Origin: Raffaelea ambrosiae
Taxonomy: Eukaryota > Ascomycota > Sordariomycetes > Ophiostomatales > Ophiostomataceae
Direction: 5' to 3'
Assembly: GCA_002778195.1 (NCBI GenBank)
Contig: PCDI01000006.1
Span: forward strand, 1,865,950-1,929,949
DNA: 64,000 nt
The translations under genes were made by a program, and so were the position numbers. Positions 12,274 to 23,366 of this stretch are shown in pieces; positions within the stretch are counted from its first letter, which is position 1, and every line of letters begins with the position of its first letter. Under the pieces are notes generated by a model. That model saw only the letters and a list, made by a program, of their open reading frames with translations, was not told where the DNA came from and ran no database searches.

Positions 12274-14660
12274 ATGAGTAGCCACCCTTTCCTCTCTGTG
12301 CCCGCCGCGGGGCGTCTGGCGGTCCCGAGCCGCCAGTACTACCGCTCCGTATCCGACTCCCCGGCCCGCCAGCAGTATGCCCACCACATCGACGACCTCA
12401 TCTCCCAGCTGGGCCCGACAACCGCCGTCCAGGCTCTGCGCTCGCCATCCGGGCCCTTGAAGGAGTGCATGGCGACCGCCACCACCGCAGAGCAGGCGTT
12501 TGCCATGCGCGCCGCCCGGGCCTCCAGCAGCATCCAAGGCTGGCTCGACGAGCTGTCACGCTGGCCGTGGCCCGAGCATGGCGGCTCAGCCGGCTTCGAA
12601 GGGCCAGCACCGTCGTCCTCCTCTACACGTCCTCCGACAAGCGGCAGTGTTGCGACGCGTTCCGACAGCACCACCCAGTCTCTGCCAATCGATCCAGCAC
12701 CAGCACCAGCAGCGACCTCTACACCAGCACCAGCAACGACCTCTACACCAGCACCAGCAACAGCAACGACCTCGACACCGGTCCTGACAGAACCAGCACT
12801 AGTATCACCCGAACCAGCATCAGCATCAAGAACCCCAGCACCGCCAGCACAAACAACACCCGCAGCTCCCGTCACCCCAGAACGCCAAATCACACGGACA
12901 AGCGACCTGCTTGGTGATCGTCTCCAAGACGAAAGCCCGACCGGCCGGTGGATGGGCAGCCTCCCCGCAGGCGACGTCGCGGGGTACGACAAGCGGATAT
13001 CCGAAATCCGGAACGAGATTGACGAGCTGGAAGTCGAGGACCTCAAGCGCCATGTGCTGCACCACTACATCCTGCCCATGTCCCCGCCGGACACCCCGTC
13101 GTTTGTCGACGCACCCCTCCCCTCCGGCTCGTCCCGGTCGTCGTCTTCGGGCTCGTTCGCGCGGATGGACGACCTGACCGCTGTTGTCTCGGCCATTGTC
13201 CTCCAGGCTCTGCCGCAGCTCTCCAAGCTGGACCGCCTCATGAACACCTGGCACATCCGCCTCGTGGTCCTCAAGAGGATCCCCCGGCTCCTGTCTGCGC
13301 TGGAAGCGGCCGAGGCAGTCATTCAGTCCGCATGGCATGCCGTCCACCTGGGGGCCGACGGCACCACGAACCCATTAGGCCAGCCGTCGTCCGATCTGCG
13401 CCGCGACGAGTTTGAGATGATGCGGTCCGTCGTCCAGCAAAAGGTGTCAGACGCCGCCCAGATCACCGACTACATTCTCGACTCACTGGACGGCCGCGAA
13501 GACACCATGCCCGACGCGTGGATCGACCGCATCGACGCGGCCGAGCGCAAATACACGGAATGGGTGTCCGTGTGCGAGCGCAAGATCCGGGAAGCAGAGT
13601 GGAGGCGCGCACGAGAAGCAGGAGCAGCGCCGCCACAAGAGACGGCCACACCGGAAGAACCTCGGACACCTGAATCAAAGCGGGCCATCAGCGACGATAG
13701 CGACGAAACAGGCACGTCTCTAGAGAGCCCGTCGCCAGAGCCGTGTCTGCCAAGGATGTCCATCTCCAAGCCAGACGAGGACGGCTCGAAAGAGGGTTTC
13801 CCGGACATCCAGTGGATCAATTCGGACGGGACGAGTCCAGACGACGACGAGCTTGCCGTCCGAGACAGCCCGACCAGCTCCCCGCCCGACTTTCGCTCCA
13901 GCTGCTCGCGTTCGGCTGTCAGCTTTGGGGATATGCCCACAGTCGCAGAAGTTCCCAGCAAAGAGAGTCTACTGGCTTCGACAGCTACGCGAGGAGCTAC
14001 CGATGAGGATGCTGCTGCCGACACGTCCCTGAACGTGCCAGATGTTACGCAAAAGGACACACCAAGGAGGGACACGCAAGAACATGGCCACGAGGACGCA
14101 ATCGATGATCAGGAAACCCAAGACTCGGAGCCTGCACATAGCCGCCGGGAGAGTGTGGCCAGCGAAGACGATCAGCTCCAGCAGCAGATCAGCGAGATCC
14201 TGGAATCCATCCCGGCCAACATCCAGCTGTCCTCGCAGCCGTCGCCCTCGTACAGCCACCTCAATCCTCCCGATTTCAAGCTCCCTCCCAGGGCCAAGTC
14301 CGCCGCGGACAACTACAACACCAACACCAGCAACTTTGCTCGCAGCACGTCCAGTCTGTCCTCGCGGTCCGGCACGCCGTCGTTTCTGCTTGCACCCGCA
14401 TACGCACGCACTCCACGGCCCCGGCAGCAGAGAGGTCACCAGGAAATCAAGCTCTACCACCTCTCGCGCTCGACAGGCGAAGCGCCTATCAAGCTGTTCA
14501 TCCGCCTCGTGGGCGAGAACGGGGAGCGTGTCATGGTGCGTGTGGGCGGCGGCTGGGCCGATCTGAGCGAGTACCTCAAAGAGTACGCCAGCCACCACAG
14601 CCGCCGGTCAAGGAGCGGCGGCGAGAGCAAGATCGAGATCCGCGATCTGCCGACCATGTC

Positions 14661-14691
<31 letters not shown>

Positions 14692-15297
14692 TCCCGGGCG
14701 TCTTCGCCCGTGGTCTCGACTCCAGTGAAGGCGGCAGCAGCAGCAGCTGCCCGTGTGGGAGGTTCCAGTCCGCCCAGCCGGCCGCCCAGTCGGACAACAG
14801 CAACAACCAGTCGGCCGCCTTCTGCCTTGGACTACTCGCCCCGGGCGATGACGCCGCTCAACGTGCGTAAGACGCGCAGGAGCACCGGCGAGGAGGGCGG
14901 CAGCAACGGCATCAACGGCATCAGCGGCATCAAGGCTATGAGGATGATGACGCCGACGACGGCCGCAAACGCGAACGCAGCAGCAACTGCGCGGACACCC
15001 CTGGCGGCGTCGGTGACCATCTCGGCCGACACCCCGCCGTCGGCGTCGACGACGCGCTCGCGGTCCAGCTCGCACGTCAGCTGGACCGAGGAGGACAGCA
15101 CGCTGGGCATGTCCGGGCCGCGGGCCAAGAACATTGAGATGAGCGAGGAGAGCAAGGCGTGGGTGGAGAGCGTCAAGGAGAAAGTGCGCATTGCTAGTGG
15201 CGAGCGCAAGGCCTCGTCTTCATCAGAGCAGACGGACGGCAAGTTTGGAGAGCTGGGCAAAGTGGGAGGCACGAAACGAGTTTTCCGAAGGGGATAG
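12274..15297 (+). CDS. GAR (GAS2-related) domain protein, probably microtubule-binding
   Basis: A single uninterrupted frame of 1,007 residues starts at ATG 12274 (CTACCATGA). Near residues 715-795 lies a GAS2-related (GAR) domain. Its hallmark VMVRVGGGW at about 752-760 matches the core of GAS2, MACF/ACF7 and other spectraplakins, where the domain binds microtubules. Upstream, residues about 238-445 form a helical block with a Trp-rich helix near 298-357 (LDRLMNTWHIRLVVLKRIP). This is reminiscent of the spectrin-like helical region of fungal Kar9-type proteins, though I cannot confirm the family. Residues about 144-205 are a Thr-Pro-Ala repeat. The C-terminal quarter is Ser/Pro/Gly-rich and basic, with a poly-Gly run, as in disordered microtubule-associated proteins. 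A cytoplasmic, microtubule-linked role is inferred from the GAR domain alone. No intron is needed. Confidence 0.85.
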
Positions 15298-18127
15298 AGA
15301 CGGCCAAGAAAGGCCTTTTCGAGATACTTGAAGGAACGCACGCACAGGGAAGCACATCTCCCGGGAAGGACTCTTTGGAGGAAACAAAAACACAGGTAAT
15401 CACATCATCACTCGGAGGGGAAAGAGAGGGAAATCATATTCGGTAATTTTTTTATTTTTTTTGTCTTTGGATGTTTGGTCGATTTGTCGGTTCGGGACTA
15501 TCTGCATTTACACACGCCAGTTTTTTCTGTTTTCTGTTTTCTTTTTTTCTTATTTTTTGTTCTTTCTTCTTTTCACGGTTTTCACATGTCTTTTTTTCTC
15601 TTTACAAGTCGGCTTCTGTTGCTGATGACATCAGAGCGTCTCTCGTTTGCTCGCCCATTCTTTCCGCTTTGTTTTTCATCTGGCTTTCACTCTTTCGTCG
15701 CTCGTCTTTCCTTTGTATTTCCTTTGTATTTCCTTTGTATTTTCTTTGTATTTTGTCTTATCTCTTGTTTCGTGTTCAACTGTTCAACAATACCCCCTCC
15801 CATTCTTTTCTATAGCATTTTCAGTATCCCCCCCCCAAGACCAAAAAAAGTAATCATAGAGAGAACAAAAAAAGGTACCACGCTAGCACCAGACAATGCA
15901 TGCACTTTTTTTCTAATTCAGACAACTTAGAAAGGAGAGAACGCCACTTTGCATCGGTCCATGTTGTGTATTTCCCGACAGGTGCAGAAAAGGAAGATTC
16001 GGCTCGGTGGTCGAGGAGCAGGAGGGAAACGTCCAGGGGGAAGTCGCGCGCCAGCTGGGGACACTCCGTACCAAATGGCCAAGCATGTAAGATCAGATGT
16101 TTCCTCCCTCCCCCCTGCCCTTCCTCTTTGCCCGCGGTCAAAGGACCCTCGGCGGTTCCAACCCAGCCTCCACGATTCGTATGTCGTGACACGCAAGCCA
16201 TCTCATTCGGGTTGTCCTTGTTGACAGCACTTACACAGTGTGCGCCGGAGGAGCTGTTGAAGGAGAACCGGATCCGTGATATGGGCCCAAGTGTTGACAT
16301 CCGTACACCCTCTCCTCATCGTCCTTCCTTCTCCTCTCCTCACCCTCCCCCCATCATCCTTCCTTCTACTCTTCCCACCCTCTCCTTCCCCAGCCTTTCT
16401 CCGCACGTGCACGTCTCCAAAAATAACTGAACACCGAGCTTCACCCTTTTTCCTGTCTTTCGGTCTGTGCCCAGCCGGACGTGGCTCGGTGTTTTTTTTT
16501 TTTTTTTCTGGGTGATACACATCATCCTACATCTAAGGAAGGAGGCGGGATCGAAGGTGGGCAGTGTGGTCATCTACACATGAACTGACGTGCATACAAG
16601 CAGTTTCCATCATTCTCTTACACATGCTACACATCGGGACAGACACTTGCACCATGTACACGCCCCGGCACCATAACACATCCGGACAGGTGACACGTGA
16701 CGGGCCAGGAACACACATGCATTTGTTGGAACATTGTCCCAAGAAGGGGTAGTGAACTTTACTAGGGAAAGATTGGGGAAACAGGGGAAAGGGAAACAAG
16801 AGAAACCCCGAAACAGGCAAAGAAAAGAGTCACAAGAGAGGAAAGAGGACCCCTGGGCTTCGTACCGTGGCAAAGACGTGGCATTAAGCATCCGATTCAT
16901 TTTCGATGCATATTTTGGGGCCGCCTAGACGAGGAACATGAATAGGAAAATCTGATAAAAAAAAAGAAATACAAATAAATGGAGGTAAAATAATAAAGGA
17001 CACTGCCGAGAAAATCTGGGGAGAGCTAGTACAAGTGTAGAACAGGGTAAAAAAAAAAAGGTCCTCCTCCTCTCGTCCTGGCTTGTCCTTGTTTGGGGAA
17101 GTCCCCTCTGGGGAAAAAAAAAGGGCCAGACCGCCCGAGTATGAGTCAACAAAGGAAGTGGGTTCAAGATCACTGTCATAGTCAGTCTCCCAAGCAGCCG
17201 TACACATACAATGGCCTTTGTGTGTGTTTTCTGGTGGTCTCGGATTGGCCACCGCACAGCGCTAGCTCCTGGTCAGGAACAAGAAGCAACTACATAGTAG
17301 CAAGATACATGCATTGGGCCGAGCTTGAGATTGTCAGGGAGAGCGTCAGTCTATGGCTGACAAGAGGTCTTGCTCGTTTTGGGCATTGGGCATGTTTCAT
17401 TCGTCCAAACGGCCGGCCCTAGGGCCTTGTCTCATTCGGCTCTTGGGAGGAAGATCGGGGTGGCTTGTTTGCTCCCGTCAACCTAGGCTCTTGTTCCAGC
17501 TCGGGTAATGATGCACTATGTATGATGCAAGAGCTTCCTCTAGGCCGAGGCACCCAGAGAGGAGCAAAGACGAACCACCGCCGGACCGAAGCCAAAACGA
17601 GGTGTTGTGACGGAGTGTATGCATGACTCTTAACCAAGGTCCCCAAAACGCAAGGCGCACGCACAGAGACAGGCAGGCACGCGCACACAAGGAAGAAGAA
17701 AGAAAAAAGAAAAAAGAAAAAAAAGAAAAAAAAAAGTGAGATTCGGGCCATAGATCTGGCTGGGCTTTTCCACTGGGCCGTGTGGTATTGCAGGACAAGG
17801 CGCAGGAGGGAACTACTGTATGTAGGTAGGTTTAGCATGGGTAGGAGTTCTAGCTAGGAGGACAAGTATGCATGGCAAGGAGTCAGTAGGCAGGAGTACG
17901 CGCACGCGCCTGCGCGCAGCCGCAAAAGGAACAGATTCGTGGGAAAGAGTCATTCCTCACATTGAGAACAAGATCGACACTGTACCACGATGCTTGGCGC
18001 CGACATTGAGCAAGAGAAAGACTCGGGACGAAGACGAAAACTAAGAAGAGAAAAAAAATGACAAAAATACAATGAAGAAAGGGTACATAGTAGCACACTT
18101 CTTACACTCCCCATACGCCATCCTGCA

Positions 18128-18160
18128 CGCCCCGTACACGCCCCGTACACGCCCCGTACA
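18128..18160. repeat. 11-bp tandem repeat (3 copies)
   Basis: CGCCCCGTACA is repeated three times, followed by a partial copy. Each copy carries the self-complementary core GTAC. It is intergenic. Confidence 0.85.
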
Positions 18161-21100
18161 CACGCCCCTCCCCGACCGGACAAAGGAAAAAACAACTAGG
18201 GGAAAAAGAATGGGCGCGTGCAATAGTACTTTCTATGTGAGTTGTGTGTATTACGGGAGGACCATGGCAGCAGGAGGGGGTGGATGCCTCCGGGCAAGTT
18301 GTCTTTTTCTTTTTCTTTTTTCTCTTTTTTTTCTTTAGAAAAGAGAGACGCGCGACAACAGTAATAGTAGAGACAACCTCCGAGAGAGCCCAGGAGGGGG
18401 GAACACCGGAGGTGGAAACATCGGGGGAGCCGCACCGAAGAGGCCGAGTTTGGGCCGCTCCACCTGCCTGTGACACATCGGAATCGGAGCAGAAGGGGGG
18501 GTTCCAGATGCAGCATGCTTGGGGGCAGGTCCAAGGGTTTCTTTTTGTCAGTGGTTAGTGCTATGTGCGTGGCTGGATTTGCCTGCTCCATGTGTGGCAA
18601 GTAGCGTGGAATATAGTTAGGATACTATGTATTTAGTGTATGCGTGTCTGTGGGTATCTTTTTTTTTCTGTTGGAGTGCTCCTGCGGAGTCAAACCCAAG
18701 AAGAGCATTGGAAAAGAAGAGATGGGGACGATGGGGACGATGGGGCGGGGAGGCTTGGATGGGTCCCCTGGGGAAGGGGTCAAGAAAAGAAGTCGGAAGC
18801 GGTTGGACGCCACAAGACTGAGATGGAGACATTTGTGAGAGTGGGAGGGCAGGCGAGAGCCCGGCGATCACGAAATCATAAAGTAACGAAAACGAGCCGA
18901 GTTGATGAGAAGGAGAGAAATCAACAACAGTCAACTAGAGCATCAAGAGAACAGGGTTGTTGAGCTTGGGCACGAGACAAAAGCATTGGGCTTGTTCTGG
19001 TAAGCGGGAAACAGAAGGCTTGCGGTTGGACGAAATTGTTGGTGAGGGGAAACAGAAAGAGGAGAAGGGGAGGAGGAGGAGACCCAAGGAGATTGGACCC
19101 AACAAAGCTGCTGGCAAGTTGGGGTATGTTGAGACTGGAGGGGGAAAAAAAAAAGTCGGAGACCGAGACAATGAAGGACATGCATCCAAACGAAGACAGA
19201 CAGCCGGGACGATCACACAGGCGGCGAGGGCCTCGTACACGGAATGGAATCCTGATGCGGGCCCTGTGCGTGTGTTCATTCATACATAGTACAGGGCCGT
19301 TCATTCATTCATCAGTTGTTACGACGTAGTCCCTATGCCAGGTTGGCACATGGTCCTCTACGGGTTGTTCTCGAAACATGCACTCCTGGCTGGTACTGCT
19401 GTTCCGTGTGTTTTGCATTGCTTGATACAAGGCACGATCAAGCATAAGAGGTGACAGGCAAGACAGGGACAAGATACGTTGAAGTTGCCGGAGGGGAAGA
19501 CCGGGAGGAGGCCGGAAAAGAAGTGGACATATATTACACCGTGGTGGTAGTCGCATTTTACTACATAGTATGTACTTACATGGCAATCGCCAATACAGGA
19601 ACTTTCCGGGCTGGGGGGGGTTGCATTTTCTGTTGAGACGCAAGGGTATACGAGTAGTCGTGCCTTGGAAGGAGGAGGAAATGGAAAAGAGAAACAAGAA
19701 AGTCGAGAGGTTCAAAGAGGTAGGAAAGAGAGAAAGACAAAAACACACAAAACACAAAACAACCAAGATATCGGGCCCATCTCGGACATGGGTGGACATG
19801 GGTGGACATGGGTTTCGGAACTGCATCCGGGACCGTCTCACCGGTCAGGTTTTTTTTTCAAGACGGGTATGGAGAAGTTAAGAATAGAAAAGATGAGAGA
19901 GGGAAAAAAAGGCTGGATGAGAAACACCGAAATGAGCAAATCTCACATGGGCACATTTGGGGCAATATTGCTTCCCCAACGGGGCGTCCGAAGTCGCAGC
20001 CGGGAAAGCGGCCAAAAAGGAAGGGGGTTGGACGGAGGGTGACAGGGGAGATGAGACAAGTTGGGAGGGAAGGCAAGGAGAAGTTGCAAGTGAATGGAAA
20101 GTTGGGCGAGTTGCGAGTTGCAGAGAGCAGTTGAGAGTTCAAGACTGTGAGTCACAGCCTGCGAATAGGGAGCTGAAATGAGAAACGATATCAGATAGAC
20201 AGGCCGGGATAAGACTAAGCCGAAAGAGAGAAAACAAGAGAGAAGGCGAATCAAGGAAGAACCAATCGAGAAAGGGAAAAGTATTATGTGCCCGAAAGGA
20301 AAGTTTTATTTTTTTATTTATTTTTTATTTTTTATTTTAAATTTACAACTGCAAACCATAGACGAACCACAGCCAAGAACCCCGACTTGACAAGCCACAA
20401 CAGCAAAGAAAAAAAAAGAAAAAAAAAGGAAAGGAAAAAGAAACGAAAAACATGGCCAACGGCACTAGCGAGTCTTGTTCAAGGCAAGTGGAGTAAAAAA
20501 AGAAAGAAGGAAAGGAAAAAAAAAAAGAAAACCGTCCCTCACAAACGCGGAGCCATACTATGTACTATGTACAGTAGCATGCTCACAGTGACAACTGAAG
20601 TACCGGAAGCCACAATGGAGACAGAAAGGCTGCAGTGGAGCCCGGATGCGTGAAAGCAAATGCGCCAGGGTCCAGTCCAGCGGGTCTCAGGTCGTTTGGA
20701 GGCCGTTTGGAGGACCTCTCCCACTGTGCACACTGTGGAAACAAGGGGGGCCACCCCTGGGCCCCTCTCGGGACAATTCGGAGCAGGTTGGTGATCCAAG
20801 GGCCCCACTATGCCATGTAAGTGCCCCTAGAGGAAGGTATCGTTTGTGGACGTAGGTACGTGGGAACCTTTGAATTTTCTGTTCATTCCCCCTAGTTGCG
20901 CAGAGTACGGTGTATTGTCCCCCATCACCAACACGTCGTCGACAGCCAGCATAATCCAATCCCCCCTCCCAAAACAGGAGATGCGGCCAGGAACAGCAGA
21001 CTTTGGAGAAGCGGTATGTTTTTGATTATGTTCTCGCTGAAAATCGCTCATGCAGCTCTTTGCAAAGTCAGACCGGCGTGGGGGACAATCTCGTGCTGTG

Positions 21101-21954
21101 TCTGCCCACAGCCTCGAACCCAGAATGCCACAGAACCATGGAGACGCAGCAGGAACCTGAATGGAAATTGAAAAAAAAAAGGAGAGAAACGAGAGACTCT
21201 CCAGACCCACGGTTCGGGACGCCGTAGCATTTGTCTAACCACAAGTGAGGGCCGGTTGCTTGCTGAGTTTGTTCGTTTGTTCGTTTGTCTTGCCATTTGC
21301 TGATGTTCTTTCCCTACCGTGCCATTGGAAGGAACGCCTGTTCCACCGAGAGACGTCGATTTTCCCTTGTTTCTCTGGACTTCTGCCGACTGGCCACGCC
21401 TTTTGCGGTGCCCCTCTGAAGTCTGCTGCTGTCTGCTGCTTCCCGTCCGTCGTCTCCTGTTTTCCTTTCCTGCCTGCCCTGCCATCAGCTGTTTGTCGTC
21501 CCTTGTGGGCTCTGCTCGTAGATGGATCTTTTATTTACTTGGTCCAGGCCCGGTCAACACGGAGAGAGAGAGAGAGAGAGAGCTCGTAATGCCACCTGTG
21601 GCTTGTCCCTCTTCCGGTTTTTTTTTTTTTTTTGGCCTGCCTCCGTCAGCACGCCAAGTCCGGCGCCTCGAGGCGACTTTTTAGCCACCGCCGTCGCTGG
21701 CCTGGCGTCCCACAGTCGCCCACCCGCTCCACTGCGGCCATGCCTTGCTCCTGGAGCAAGTCCAGGAGCGGTCATGGAGTTTGTTCGTCCCAAGCTTAGC
21801 ACGCCCGGCTGGTCGATCCGTAAGATTATGTGTAGTGGCATCTTACGTACCATGCATGGCCAGACAACTCGTACATGTATGACGGATACGAGTACTTCGA
21901 GTCCGGCCGTTTCTGTCAGAAAAAAAGAAAAAAAAAAAAACAGAAAGAAAAAAA

Positions 21955-21979
21955 NNNNNNNNNNNNNNNNNNNNNNNNN
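21955..21979. other. Assembly gap (25 N)
   Basis: The run of N follows a poly-A-rich stretch, the kind of low-complexity sequence at which short-read assemblies break. Its true length is unknown. Confidence 0.98.
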
Positions 21980-22888
21980 CCAGCCGCACACGTCGGAGCC
22001 CCGGCACGGCACCCTGTCCAGTGGTACAGAGACGAGGGGCGCATGAGGCGCATGTAGGATAGATACTTTGTGTGATTGCGAATGTACGGAAGCTTTGAAT
22101 ATGCCTATCAATGTTGTCTTATGCTTCACCGCATGCCCAACAAACTCGCCGACCGCTCCTTCGCTCCTGCCGTCTACGGCCACGTTCAACAAATTCGCCA
22201 GGCCTGCCGTGTGCACCCAAGCCCGGCCGTGCCTGCCTTCTTCTACTTGACCCCAACTGGCCTTGTTGCCTCTTTGGGGGTCAGCAACGAGCAAGCCCGG
22301 CGTATTTCTGGGTAATTCTGGGCATTGCTCACTAACTGCATACTCGTAGTCAGTAACAGTCCAGAAAGAGGGTCCAGGCCCCCCCCGTCTCCGGCGTCGC
22401 TCCAGATCTCCATTTTGGCCCTTTCGCTTTTTCTGTCGCTTTTCTGCCACTTCTAGGTCTGCCCGCCTTTTCCACCTGGCATTTAAAGCGCATGCTGTTT
22501 CCTCTTTTCCACGTGTAAGTTCCCAAAGGAGCTGCGCACTGCCTTTGAAACGGACCGGGAGATTTCGGCATTGCATCGTATTGCAGAAGAAAACCCAAGG
22601 GGAAAAAAAGACGAAACCGAAACGAGAGCGCAGACGACACCCAAAAGAGCGCCAATTTTTTTTTTTAAAAAAAATTGAAATTTAAAAAAAATTGACAGCT
22701 CCCAACCCGGCTCCATCGCGCCTTCCTCCTCTGCGGCTCCTCGCACACGCCTATCTGGCCTGCCCTGCTGCACCTTCCCTGCCTGCAGCTAACCAAACTA
22801 CCCTACCTGCCTGGCCGAAACCACAGGCGAAACTACTGCGAGCATCGCCAATCCGCCAAAGGCCTCGCACACCCTCTCATCCGCATAG

Positions 22889-22915
22889 ACACACACACAC
22901 ACACACACACACACT
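22889..22915. repeat. CA dinucleotide microsatellite
   Basis: An uninterrupted CA run of about 13 repeats lies in the leader/promoter of the malic enzyme gene. Confidence 0.9.
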
Positions 22916-23366
22916 TTCACGCATCGCCTGGCGCACACACCCCCAGCTTTTCCCCAGCTCTTATTTGCTATCCGTTATCTATTTCCCTCGTCTGCACTCT
23001 GGTCTGTCGCCTGTCTCGCCCTATCTCTCTTGAAACGCGCAGTGCAGCGAGACGAGGCCTGCCTCCCTGTGTGCTTTCTTCTTTTTCTGGTGCCCTTTTT
23101 GGCCCTTTTTGGCCTCTTTATCGACCTCGTTTTTCGACCCTCGTCTCGACGTTGCTGTGGCCCTCGCTCGGCCTCTCTCTCCCGCTCCTCGCCAGTCCCG
23201 CTGTCCACTTCCCGGCCGCCCTGTTTTGCCTCCCACGCGCATCCGACACAGACTCTCGACCCCCCAAAAAGATACATTCAAAGATACATCGGAACCCCCC
23301 CCTGTATCGCCTCCCTCCACGCCCATCCCACCCCCTACCCCCCCATGCTCTAGAAACGGCATCCGC

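Larger units (their letters stand above)
15298..23366. other. Gene-poor region of about 8 kb with assembly gap
   Basis: No frame here has domain-like composition or an obvious multi-exon structure. The sequence alternates A-rich, T-rich and G/A-rich tracts: poly-T blocks at 15450-15760, an 11-bp repeat at 18128-18160, A-runs at 20405-20535 and TA-rich inverted tracts at 22658-22695. A GA run lies near 21560-21582 and a CA run near 22889-22915. Twenty-five N interrupt the assembly at 21955-21979 after an A-rich tract. The last few hundred bases are pyrimidine-rich and are the likely promoter and leader of the malic enzyme gene. Unrecognised short genes or noncoding RNAs cannot be excluded. Confidence 0.6.

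Noticed and set aside
21744..21760. Perfect 8-bp inverted repeat around one base (CTTGCTCC/GGAGCAAG)
   Set aside because: It is isolated, with no U-tract, gene end or repeated copy to give it a role.
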